64,000 nt of DNA, from contig OY294044.1 in assembly GCA_958510825.1 (NCBI GenBank), positions 76,616,895 through 76,680,894 on the forward strand, given 5' to 3'. The DNA comes from Brachypterus glaber (taxonomy: Eukaryota; Arthropoda; Insecta; Coleoptera; Kateretidae). How positions within the stretch are numbered: the first letter of the stretch is position 1; each line of letters opens with the position of its first letter. Below the pieces are notes generated by a model. It did no database searches and was not told the origin of the DNA. It saw nothing but the letters and a program-made list of their open reading frames with translations. Shown here one piece after another: positions 45,535 to 56,058 of the stretch. The position numbers were made by a program, and so were the translations under genes.

Positions 45535-45765
45535 TATCACTCTGTACGATGATTAGAAAATAGATTGATGGAATAATAAATTAATATTTTTATAATATTG
45601 TTTAAAATTAAAAATTTCTGTCCTTTTGATTATAGTAATTACATAATAATAGTAATTAATTAATTAATTATTAATTAATTATTATTATGAATCACTGACT
45701 TCAGGGAATTTTAAGCACATATACCAGCGCTACAGAGTCTATCTGTTCAAAATAATCGGCTTTTC

Positions 45766-47250
45766 GGTATCGTCTTGTAAATTTCAGGAGGTCGCGACGT
45801 ATCTCAATTTTTTTCGATTTTGAGATTTTGGACTAAGACGCTTTATATTACAATTTACATCTAAAAAATAAGTTTTACCTGCTATTTTTTTTTTAAATAA
45901 CAAAAATATAAGCAAAATAGTAACGTAGTAGATTAGATGATAATAAATTAATACATATTTAAACCTCTTATCTCTTAATTTTGGTTAACTGACTATTTTG
46001 GAACGAACTTTTTGCATTTGGCGACGCTTTTTTGACATGTTATAAAACTTTTTGAAGTTTAAATGTTTCAATAATTAATAGCATTATTATAATAATTAAT
46101 TATATTTTATTTATTATATTAATATTAATATAATAATGTTTCAAAGCTCATATCTTAAAATTTTTTATTAACTTTGAGCATCAAAATGTCGATTGGACTT
46201 TAGGTTTTTATTTGCATTTATTTATTTTATACAGTGCGTGCATTAAGTCTGGAATCACCCGAATAACTTTTTAGTTACAAGTAAAATACAAAAATCCTCA
46301 GACAGGTCGAGTTTTATTTTTAATTTTGCAAATTATGGTGTAATAAAAGTTATTAAAATTTGCACCCCCTTGCACCCTCACCCCCAACTTTTTTTTTCAA
46401 ATAGCAACCTACCCCTTGTGACACTTCGTTAGAAAGGTAATTTAATAAGCTTTCCAATGGTGTATAATAAAGCCTAATTTGGTAAAGGGCTAATGATAAA
46501 ATGCACAATTTAGTTTATTATAAAGACATGTAAAGTATAACTTTAGTTCACTATAAATGTTCAAATTGATGTCCTTCAGCTCTTTGACAGTGGACAGTAA
46601 AAAAACGGGATTAAAATCGATTAAATAGTAAACATAAAATTGGTCAATAAAAAGAAAAAAAATTGCATTTTTCAACAGGGTATAAAATATTACAATAAGT
46701 TTAAAACAACCTTATTTAGATTCTCAGGAAGGTGCCAAGTAGGAAATAGGGCAACAATTACCATATTATGCGTAATATTTCACACAAACAATGTTTAAAT
46801 AAAACATGCGTTTTTTCATAGACCCTTTTACAAATTAGGCTCTATCATACACTGTTGGAAAGCTTATTAAATTACCTTTCCAATGATTATCACAAGGGGT
46901 AGGTTGCTATTTGAAAAAAAAAGTTGGGGGGTGAGGGTGCAAGGGGGTGCCAATTTTGATAACTTTTTTTAGACCAAAATTTGCAGAATTAAAAATATAA
47001 ATCGACCTGTCTGAGGATTTTTGTATTTTACTTGTAACTAAAAAGTTATTCGGGTGATTCCAGACTTAATGCACGCACTGTACACAATAAAATGGTTTAA
47101 GGTAAGTTAATCATTAAAAATGTATTAAGTTTATATTAAAAAAGTACATTTTCAACCTATAAATAATGCGAGAAAGAGTTATTTCTCATTCCTGTAAAGT
47201 GTGTCTTTTTTGAGATAGGACGTCCTGAAATTTACAAGACGGTATGTATC
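45766..47250. repeat. Outer inverted pair around a mariner-type MITE
   Basis: The block cgtcttgtaaatttcagga at about 45773 and its complement at about 47225 (with gagatagg... neighbours) form about 40-bp arms roughly 1.45 kb apart. The MITE at 46230-47082 is between them, so an older element was invaded. Confidence 0.6.
46230..47082. mobile_element. mariner/Tc1-type MITE with long TIRs
   Basis: TA at both edges, then CAGTGCGTGCATTAAGTCTG and its complement. Inverted similarity runs far inward (including the ttgcaccctcacccccaac block), so it is almost a full foldback of 849 bp. No transposase. Confidence 0.85.
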
Positions 47251-47503
47251 TTTCCGCTATAACCTTTTTATTGGGTCGCTCGAAAGTAAATCTTTAAAAA
47301 GGATTGTATACATATTATTCTTTTTATCTTCTTAAGTTTATTTTTCGCATATATTGTATGCATCCCATGGAAGAGACAAAGATGTAATTTAAACAAGGTA
47401 AAACTATATACTGCAAGCCTAATAAGTTCTGTTTTTCTTTTAGTTTTTTTTTTAGTTTTTATATGGCTCCAAATTAAATATTTTATGCCCAGCTAATACT
47501 TAC

Positions 47504-47740
47504 AAATGGTTTAATTTTTCCTGCAATTTTTGGATTGGAAAACAAATCAGGACCAATCTCATTTTTATTTACATTAATTCCGTACTCTTGTAATATTGGT
47601 GTGGTGAAAATATCTTCTTCATCTGAACCTCTTTCTTTTTCTTTACAGGAACTTTTGCCGTCAAAGTAATCTCTTTGGTTATTTGCGCATTCTATTATCA
47701 TTGTCCCTTTACCCAAAGAATTTTGCCTTGAATAAGCCAT
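47504..47740 (-). CDS. CFAP251: CFAP251-like first coding exon
   Basis: 79 codons from ATG 47740-47738 (MAYSRQNSLGKGTMIIE) through an acidic, charged stretch (CKEKERGSDEEDIFTTP) to KIAGKIKPF, then a strong GTAAGTATT donor. The open frame extends 13 residues further upstream (to 47779), but the MAYS start is preferred because the upstream residues are low-complexity. Ends in phase 0, matching the next exon. A possible 5' UTR donor (CAGTTT followed by GTAAGT) near 47780 means the true 5' structure may differ. Confidence 0.7.
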
Positions 47741-47934
47741 TGGAATAGTAAAATAATAAATATAATCATAAAATGTCACTTACAAACTGCTTTTGACAGT
47801 TAAACAATGTGATTTAATTTAATTACTCAGCTCGACAAAAAAAAACCAACAGAAACATGATATCGTTTTCTATAGATAGAATCCGAATCTAATTAAATCT
47901 AATTTTCAAAATTATGAAAAAAAATCCGTTTTTG

Positions 47935-48105
47935 TCTCAATTTTTATTGGCATTAATTCCATACTTTTGTAATGGGTGTGACCAACTAATTTTTTTTATC
48001 TAAACCTTTATCTTTTTCTTTACACGAATTTACTTTTCTTTACAAGAACTAATCTTTTAAATAGTCATCAAGAGCTCCGACAATAACTAACTTTATTATT
48101 ATTCT
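47935..48105 (-). pseudogene. Decayed duplicate of the first coding exon
   Basis: The plus-strand sequence ggcattaattccatactttt through ctttttctttacacgaa resembles 47565-47705 of the exon in the same order, with many substitutions and indels that destroy the frame. It is an old tandem duplication just upstream of the gene's start. Confidence 0.6.
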
Positions 48106-48110
48106 CTCAT

Positions 48111-48280
48111 AAGGGGACGTTCAAGTATCACGTAACGCAAATTGTACCAAAATTCATACACTTCATACCCCGGTTCTCGCATTATTATAGATTATAGAGA
48201 TTTCATATTTTGGCTGCCAAGGTATGAAGTGTATGAATTTTGGTACATTTCGCGTTACGTAATACTTGAACGTTCCCTAA
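48111..48280. repeat. 170-bp foldback MITE
   Basis: Arms of about 60 bp (gacgttcaagtatcacgtaa... and complement) around a 50-bp loop. The cgttcaagtatta and acgtaacg words also occur at 51780-51820. Confidence 0.8.
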
Positions 48281-48289
48281 GCCTACTAT

Positions 48290-49895
48290 CTTCCTTGGGC
48301 TAAATTGCTGAGAAAATCACCATAACCTACCAATTCTGTTTCCACAGTAAGCAATTCATTGTCCATTAGCTGCCCGTCTGGTAGACTCAATAATTAGCAA
48401 GATTGGTCCTCCTGCATATCGCTAAAGCCTCTGGCACACTACGACACAAAGATCTCGTAGTCTCGGCCTTTACCCCTCCCCCGGAATTATAAATTTGACA
48501 AGGAGTGCCTCAAAGGCTCATCTATAAAATCAATAGGCGCATCTTAAAAATCAATAGGTCACCGGTGTCCTAGGAAAAGCCAAAAACCCTCAGCTTGTCC
48601 ATAACGTCCTTCAGCGTCAAAAGCAATAGCTGATCAGTGCGGTTAATTGTCACTCCTCTTTTAAATAAATTATCTTATCTTCTTAAGTTTAAATTTGAAA
48701 CATGTAAATATTTCTTATTTATAAGCTAATCCTTTAGCAAAGATTTAATATTTTTACCTTTAAAAATGTGGAAACACAGGTGGTATTTTTTTTAAATAAA
48801 AAAGGGGTCTTGGGACACTTCAGAGAAAAAAGAAGTTTTTTATTTGATAAAAAAACTAAAACTAATAAAACGATATATTAAGATTTTTTTTAAAGAATTT
48901 TTATCATTTAAAATAACTTAGCTTAAAAGTATAATTTACGGTTTTGCATTATAAAATTAATCGTTAACCTAAAATTGTTTCATTTTTGTGTTAACCAAAA
49001 ATCCCGAATCTTCCCCTTTTAAAATACCAGATTATGCCTCCCGGCAGATATTAAATAAATAAATAAACTATTTATTTTTTATAAATTAGGGTTTTTACTG
49101 GTTAATGTTATAAATAAATATATGAGCTTTTTTATTTATATGATTTTATATTTATGTATACATATTTATACAAAGTGATCCAAGAGGCGGTTGTCCTTCA
49201 GATTTGTGAAAAAAATGGTGGTTAATAAATAATATTGTAATGAAAGTCATGAGCGATCTTCTGTGTCCATTAGAACCCAAAACCAAATCTATTTGAAATT
49301 AGATTAAATAGTTGTTTGGCAAATGATTTATAAATATTTTCGCCTGCAACCCTAGTGTAATTACAAATAATTAGGTCAGAAAGTCACAGAAAAGTATGCG
49401 CGCCGGTCAAAATTTTAATTAAAGGGTTTTATAAAATAATTTGCTTTTTAAATTCTGATGCGTGTCGTCAAAAATTCTAAAAAAACATCGTCTGCAGCGC
49501 AAAACTTGATTAGTAAGAATATGTTATCACAATTTTAATTCATTTCATAAAATAATTTGCGTATAAGTATCAGATTTCTTTAAAAAATCGCATGCAGCGG
49601 CCTACTTACTCTACTCTATTTTTAATATTTTTAATATTTTTAATATTTATACTATTTTCGATTTTTGTAATGTTTAGCCTTCCATAACTTTATTATTTTT
49701 GTGGGAGGTCTTTTTAATTTTAATAGGCCCTTACCAAGATTGATTGTTCCCACTGGTTCAAACTTGTCACGTAACGGGATATACTGAATCAAATCAGGAA
49801 TTCACTTTAATCGGAACGAAAAGTTCGAGGAAAAAAAAACGAACCAATTAGTTGAAATAACCTAAATTTAAAAAATACTGCTGCCAACAAAATAA
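48290..49895. other. No gene recognised; GC-richer patch at 48290-48660
   Basis: 48290-48660 has a higher GC content than its neighbours and may be a LINE remnant (no clear motif). The rest is AT-rich with no structure that I can name beyond short AT repeats near 49620. Confidence 0.4.
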
Positions 49896-50373
49896 TACTT
49901 TCCCCTATTATAGTGCTATAATAGCACTAGGTTCATAAAAATCAAAAACAAAAATTCAAAGAAAAAATAATTTTCTAAAAAAAAAATCAAAAAGTTTTTT
50001 AAAATTTTTTTTTTTCAAAAAAAGTGTTTTCTTAAAACGAAAAATAAACTGAAAAAAATGTGTTTTTGAAAAAAATTGTTCTTACCCCATTTTACCCTTA
50101 CCCCAACCCGATTTTTATGAAAAACAATCCCATCCTAGAACTTTGGATAATCAATATGTGGTCCAAATTTGAAGTCTTTAGCCCGAAGCGTCCTTGAGTT
50201 ATCGTGGTCACAAATTTCCCGAACACACAAACCGACAAACCGACCGACCGACAGAAAAGTTTTTTAAAAAAAAAATCATATTTTTTGGATATAAAATATC
50301 CAGAAACGTAAAAAAAACAATTAAAATTTTTCGAAATTTTTTTACTGACTGAAGACTTTCCTTGGGGAAAGTA
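49896..50373. mobile_element. TACTTTCCCC-ended MITE, copy 1
   Basis: Ends TACTTTCCCC and GGGGAAAGTA. The interior has the ttaccccattttaccctt... and cctagaactttggataatca blocks and an accgaccgaccgac run. A related copy is at 59264-59701, and its left part forms the arms of the palindrome at 13813-15366. Confidence 0.65.
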
Positions 50374-51461
50374 ATAGTTAATATATTAACTAAAAATCCT
50401 ATCGACCATGAACTTGCAATACCTCCTAAGTGTGAAATGTCAAATTTTTCAGGAGCGATGAAAATATTTCAGCAATATAAATAAAGTGGTGTAAGGTTAC
50501 TTATTGTCCCTAAAGATGTTTTAGTCTTTCATTTAAACTATTCCAGCTTATATTGTAGTTATAACTCCTCCTATAGGTATTGGTCAAAAATATCAGTTAG
50601 GAGGTGTTGCATATTCATGAACGATATATGATGTTTTGTTTTGTTTTAAAATGGGACAGTTTATGCTTGCATAAATGTAATAGAAAACTGAAAGAAAATC
50701 CAATATAAAAACTGTTTAGTTTTTCAGTTCGTCACTCTTTTGGACGTCGGATGTACTCAATACAAGGTTGTTTAACATAATTCGAGAATGGAAAACCAAT
50801 AAAGAAAGTAATGGAAAATAGGGCCACGGCCTACTTAATAATTTATTTGTTTATTTAAAGAAGTAGTTGACACGTTTTCCGATAGTAGCACTTTTTAAGT
50901 ACTAAAAATATACAGCATGCACTTATATTAAGGGATGATTAAACATCAAAAATACAAAAAGAAGTTCCTATAAATACAATAAATATGTATATTTCTACAG
51001 GATGATTTTAAAATAGCTACACTACTTTTAGGGGGTGATTCTACAGGGAAAAAAAAGAAAGAGTTCCTCTAAACGTATGTCCAAAAATGACTTGTAAGAG
51101 ATCTACAGTGTAGATTCTACACCCCTTCAAAAGTTCGGTTCGGTTACCGCTCTATGTTTCCATATATTTATTTGAAGCCTTTCGAAATGGAGGTTGCTAT
51201 CACTTTTTTGCGCCAAACTTTATTTTTTGCCTAACTTTATGAATTTTTTTTATTAGAATATGATTTTTCAAGTAAAAACTTTTTGAAAACCAAAATTTAA
51301 ATAATGCAGGTTTAAAAAACATCAAAAACTAAGAAAAAAGTTTTTTTCTTTCTTATTAGCGCCAGCAAAAGCAAAAAATCGCCACAGTTATGCTACTGTA
51401 AAATGTATTCTTTTTGTCAGTGTAATTTAAATTAATTTATGAACTTTCCTTTGTGATTTTC
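50374..51461. other. Non-coding
   Basis: Short stretches resemble the 30.0/40.6-kb repeat (agttcctataaa, gtgattctacaggg). No gene. Confidence 0.45.
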
Positions 51462-52160
51462 AAAATGGTTTAAAGCAGCAGAAATCAAAATACTAAATTC
51501 AGGTATTAAAGATCATAAAAAGCTCATAAAATATGTTTTAACAAATGTTTGGAAGAAAAGGTCTGATTTATTTTAAATTTACTATAAATAAGGGATTTGA
51601 TTACAGCTATTCAAACAAAGCTTATTTTTATTCTTTAAGTATACGAGAAAAAGCACTTTATAAAATGGACAAGGATGATTTAACAATTTATTTAAACCTA
51701 GACTTAAATATAATTAAATTTGTCTGGATGTTTTATATATATTTAACATTTGAATAATTTAGAAAAAAATAGATTAGGGACCGTTCAAGTATTACCGAGT
51801 ACGTAACGAGTATTAAGTAACGCTCCTAGGGGGGTGGGGGTCATTTTGGAATGGTTTAAAGCAGGAGAAAACAAAATACTAAATTCAGGTATTAAAGATC
51901 ATAAAAAGCTCATAAAATATGTTTTAAAGAATGTTTGGAAGAAAAGGTCTGATATATTTTAAATTTACTATAAAGAAGGGATTTGATTACAGCTATTCAA
52001 ACAAAGCTTATTTTTATTCTTTAAATATACGAGAAAAAGCACTTTATAAAATGGACAAGAATGATTTAACAATTTATTTAAACCTACTTAAATATAATTA
52101 AATTTGTCTGGATGTTTTAAATATATTTAACATTTGAATAATTTAGAAAAAAATAGATTA
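51462..52160 (+). repeat. Direct duplication of about 313 bp separated by 71 bp
   Basis: 51462-51776 and 51848-52160 are about 95 percent identical in direct orientation, offset about 386 bp. The spacer (gggaccgttcaagtatta...) resembles the ends of the 48.1-kb foldback MITE. The 70-codon frame in copy 1 is broken in copy 2. Confidence 0.85.
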
Positions 52161-52744
52161 TATGTACTTTAAATCTATTTAATTTTAAAATTTAGTAAAA
52201 AATAACTATATTAGTCAAGTTCCCTAAGCGAATAAAATAACAGTTTTGTTTGTTTATTATTATACTATTCACCGCGCCTAATCGCGCCTACACTAGAATA
52301 GTATTATACGGTAGTTTCGAAAGGCAAAAACTTCTTGGATATAAAGTTTCAAGAAAAAATAAGCAACTTTTTTTTTTAATATCCTTTTGTCCATCCGTTC
52401 GTCCGTTCGTCCGTCCGTCACGTTTTTGTGTGCAGGATAACTCGAGAACGAATAATCTGATTGACTTGAAATTTTCAGATAAATCAAGTTAAATGAGGGG
52501 AAGATCCCTATTGTTTTTGAAAGTTATCCCTCAAAAACAAAAAAGTTAAACAATCTAAAAAAGCTGAAAAAAAAAATCCGATTAACGTAAATTTTTTAGG
52601 AAAAATTACTTTTATTTTAAGTATCAATTCTACCAATTTAAAAAGTACCTAATCTCCCCAAAAACCAAAAAAAAAAGTTATGTTATTATTTTTCTTAATT
52701 TTTATTAATGACTTTTTAAACTGCCTACCACGAGATACTGATTG
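52161..52744. other. Non-coding; GTCC-type microsatellite
   Basis: Degenerate tccgttcgtccgtccgtc run at 52393-52420 followed by gataactcgagaacg, a common insect repeat signature. No gene. Confidence 0.55.
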
Positions 52745-52913
52745 TGTGCATTTTTCTGATGACCGTCAAAGGTAAAGATCTTGGTCAAGTACTAAATTGG
52801 GCTGTGTTGGCAAAATCAAAAGCATCAAACTGGTTTGCCTGCAACGGCCTCTTACTAAACCACTCAAAAACGGAGCTAGTGTTGTTCACACTTGTTCACA
52901 GATTCACAGGGCT

Positions 52914-54226
52914 TTAACCCTCAAGTGCTGTCGTGATATTTTTGGTACATACATTACGTTGTGGGGTTTCAGCGGACCCCATTTTATTTTTACACAGAAG
53001 TTGGAATGGAAAGTCTATTAAAGCAATGTTAACATAAAAAAATATTTAGTTGTAGTATCTTAAGCTTAAAAACCACTTAAAATAAAAACTAAATAAATTT
53101 TAACAAAAAAAATAAACAATATTCAAAGAGTTTACCTAAAACTCGAACTATTTACAGTGCTTTGGTATTTTAATTAAATAAAAAAACCGAGTAAAGGAAC
53201 TTAATTTTTTTTTGTCACTTTTCTTAAGAGGAAGCATAAAACAAAAATAAAAATAAGATAAGCATTAAAATATAAAAAAAACTTTAGATTTTCACAACGA
53301 GTGATTTTAAAGAAATTTCAGTTTTCCAAACACTCTTTACAGACATTGCGACGGACTTCGTGTGGATATGTTGGTCGAAAATGGCACAAACTATACTATT
53401 TTTTGTCTTTTGATCTGGTACACAAATAGCATCGTTTTCGACCAATATTTTCTACCCTGGGTTCTTGATGGGGAACAGGTTTCTTCAAAATCCTTCCTAT
53501 TGTAATTTTTAACTTGGTAACCCTTCATTTGCAAGTCTTTGTTCTAAGTATGGTCGGCATTTGCTCAGCAAGTCCTTTTACAAAGTCAAAGTGTAATATT
53601 GAGAATTATCTCAAAAAGATGAGTGCAAAATATATGACAAAATATTTAAAAGTTTAAAAAATGCCATGGGCTATCTACGGGCACGTCTGCTTGTGAAAAG
53701 GTTACATATTTTTTATCTAAATTGTCTAATCCAACTTTTGTAGTATTATAAAACATAATTATTTCTGGCTTATTTGTAATCTCATCTATGTCTTTTGTGT
53801 CACGTTCAATTTTTAATTCAATATTACCTATATCAGGATCTTCAGCTTTGTTATCTTTTTTTTGTCTTTTTCTCAAAACCACTGTTATGCTGGGGTCTCA
53901 AAATCTAAATGTGTTGCTCTAACTCTCTTTTTAGAAGCTGAAACCATTTTTAAAACCCCTAAAGTGACGAATAATATAAAATGTCAAAAATATATATACT
54001 CACTAAACTTAAGTTAAATACGTTGTGGGGTATGAACAGACCCCAAGTGCTGTTTTCCAACGTAACTAACAGAGTGACCGCGATACACGTACCACTCAAT
54101 GTTTCTCTCACACTGACATGGAGGTACCGGGAGGCTTAACTCAGATCGGTCGCTTACCTAAGTGTGGTGGGAAAAATTAACTTCGCTGGGGTCCGTTTAG
54201 ACCCCACAACAGCAGTTAAGGGTTAA
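52914..54226 (-). mobile_element. piggyBac-like element, decayed, nested in the LINE
   Basis: TTAA at 52914-52917 and 54223-54226. Ends CCCTCAAGTGCTGT and (complement) CCCTTAACTGCTGT match at 12 of 14. Subterminal GGGGTC...GACCCC words occur at both ends and near 54030. The 1305-bp interior holds only the C-terminal part of a transposase, on the minus strand. Confidence 0.82.
53646..53882 (-). pseudogene. piggyBac transposase fragment
   Basis: A 78-codon minus frame contains PEIIMFYNTTKVGLDNLDKK followed by VTFS...PWHF, the well-known YN.TKGG.D.LD...YS...R.P block of piggyBac transposases near the third catalytic Asp and beyond. Cys-rich tail sequence may continue down to about 53330 in other frames. 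The N-terminal two thirds is missing. Confidence 0.75.
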
Positions 54227-54806
54227 AGGCGCAACCAGTGTGAGGCTTTTAGGTGTAACCCTTAATCCAGTTTTAACCTGGAAGCCGCACGCTGATGCTC
54301 TAACATTAAAATTGGCAAAGCAGATATTTTGCTTAGGATCCCTACAAGGTACAGTATCTACCAGTGTTCTGCTAACAGCCTATTATGCACTCATCTAGTC
54401 CATACTGAGTTACGGCATCATCGTCTGGGGGGATTGTGCCGAGAGTGTCAGAATTTTTGGTATGCAGCGAAAAGCGGTCGGGATTGTGGCAGGACTTGGG
54501 TACAGGGATGGATTTAGGGACAAGGATCGCGCTGTCAGGGGTTCTGATATTCACAGCTACAGTACCCGCAGAAATGATGACCTACGACCAAATTGTTACA
54601 GATTGGCAAAGGCTCTTTTACTCTTTTAAGGTTTTTAATAGGTTGCCAGCAGCTGTTCGCAGCCTTTCCGTGGTAAGTTTTGGATAAACCATTAAAACCT
54701 TTTTGTTGTCTAAATCCTATTTCTCCACAGCTGAATTTTTGGAATGTGATTCCATTATTCAGGTGGTCTAGGATTGCTTGGCTTTTTTTTTACTTTTATT
54801 TTTAAC

Positions 54807-55034
54807 TTTTATATTTTTATGTCCTTTTTTGTTTTGGACTTGTTTTGTTTAAAACTATTAAGTACCTGACTTGTGTATAGATGTATTTCTGACACCAATA
54901 AATATGATTTGATTTGATTTATTTATATTTTTATGTCCTTTTTTGTTTTGGACTTGTTTTGTTTAAAACTATTAAGTACCTGACTTGTGTATAGATGTAT
55001 TTCTGACACCAATAAATATGATTTGATTTGATTT
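54807..55034 (+). repeat. 114-bp tandem duplication of a LINE 3' end
   Basis: Two head-to-tail copies, offset 114 bp, each running from tttttatgtccttttttg to accaataaatatgatttg. Confidence 0.92.
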
Positions 55035-55041
55035 ATTCTAC

Positions 55042-55062
55042 TTTTCGGCCTAGGCCGAAAAA

Positions 55063-55152
<90 letters not shown>
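55042..55152. repeat. 20-bp perfect palindrome and TC microsatellite
   Basis: ttttcggcctaggccgaaaa at 55042-55061, followed by about 84 bp of (TC)n. Confidence 0.93.
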
Positions 55153-56016
55153 GCTCCCCAACTCCATCTAATTACTAATTAAATTTTTACACTTTTTAAA
55201 TACCTACTACCATTGTCAATAATAAAAAGGTATCTGGTCTACTGCGGGGATGTTTCGACGCTTGCTACTACGATCAACCAATACTGCAGAATGCCGAGAG
55301 TCTTCACAATCAAGACTCTCGCAAGACAAGACAAGAAATTAATCATCGAGAAATGGTCAAGACAAGATCAACATATTGTTTGTCTCGATAATCGACAATC
55401 TAGACAATAGAGACGATAAGTTCTGTTTATTGACTCTCGTGAAACCCTAAACTTAAGTTGTTATTTTAATTGAAGGTTGAAAAATAGTTATGTGAAGCAA
55501 TTTACTTTGGTAGTTTACCCTATTTTACTAAAATTAATTAACACTTCAAGTATAATTAAACCGCTTGTTTAGACTGCGGACTTAAACCATTAAAAGCTTA
55601 GGTATACAAAACTCTAATTTTAAATTAAAATACTTTTAATTATGCCAGGAAAGGACCTTATTTTTTAGTAAAAAGATTTATATAAATAATTTTGTAGAAA
55701 AGTTTTATTCCAAGTAACGTTTAAATTATCATTTGGGACATTTATGGTAATAAAAAAAGCACGTTTTGAGACAATCGCCTTTTAAGTAATTAAAAAGTGT
55801 ATTTAAAGTGGACAGCTGTACTAGTAGTATTTATTTTCAAATTTTCATTTTTTTTAAGCTAGGCTTAAGCTAAATCATTTTTTAAAGTTTAATAAAAAAA
55901 GTTGTTAAATCCACATCGATGGCAAAGGAGTAAAAGCAACTTTATATTATACAAGTTTCCAACATGCACTTAAAAATTCATTAAAGGGAACCTTTCATTG
56001 AATATGAGAAATTAGT
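55153..56016. other. Non-coding with GTCTTGTCT/AGACAAGAC words
   Basis: 55280-55440 repeats agagtc and acaagacaagac words also found around 18320-18370. No gene seen. Confidence 0.4.
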
Positions 56017-56056
56017 TTTACGAATATTAAATAGTTCTACTATTTAATATTCGTAA
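56017..56056. repeat. Short palindrome at a LINE target site
   Basis: tacgaatattaaatag and its complement around ttcta, directly before the target duplication at 56059. Confidence 0.75.
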
Positions 56057-56058
56057 AT

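Larger units (their letters stand above)
44710..45640 (-). mobile_element. Retrozyme-like array: 328-bp tandem hammerhead units plus an inverted copy
   Basis: A 15-bp direct repeat TTGATTATAGTAATT flanks it (44710-44724, 45626-45640). Inside are two full direct units of 328 bp (44725-45052, 45053-45380), a partial third (45381-45460), and an inverted partial unit (45461-45625). Each unit carries a type I hammerhead, on the minus strand for the direct units. Units are nearly identical. There is no open frame, so mobilisation must be in trans. The geometry (head-to-tail units with an inverted terminal piece) is like that of the Penelope-like insertion at 11875-13370. It lies in the first intron of the CFAP251-like gene, sense to the gene. 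Confidence 0.85.
13561..47740 (-). other. CFAP251: CFAP251/WDR66-like gene, 8 exons visible, 3' end outside window
   Basis: Eight exons on the minus strand (47740-47504, 44479-44333, 29830-29727, 25871-25711, 23451-23339, 19418-19292, 17033-16901, 13724-13561) all have AG acceptors and GT donors. They join in a single consistent phase to 1186 nt with no stop. The translation is a WD40-repeat protein whose order of blocks matches the first propeller of CFAP251 (WDR66). That protein belongs to the calmodulin- and spoke-associated complex at radial spoke 3 of cilia and sperm flagella. Introns are 1.9 to 14.5 kb and packed with transposons. The later WD40 and C-terminal parts are missing, presumably left of the window. 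Orthology is from recalled family pattern, not a search. Confidence 0.8.
52745..55034 (+). pseudogene. LINE (Jockey/CR1-type) RT 3' part, split by a piggyBac-like insertion
   Basis: 52745-52913 carries FSDD (decayed FADD box) and, in another frame, NWFACNGLLLNHSKTELVLF. The RT continues at 54227 with SVRLLGVTLNPVLTWKPHAD, a stop after AYYALI, then SYGIIVWGDCAESVRIFGMQ and RKAVGIVAG. Both parts read plus, and the break is exactly at the TTAA of the inserted element. Frameshifts and a stop make it dead. The 3' UTR ends in a ttgat-repeat tail that has been duplicated in tandem. Confidence 0.82.

Noticed and set aside
55213..55410. 65-codon frame in the agagtc/acaagac region
   Set aside because: Composition comes from short repeats; no domain or conserved neighbour.
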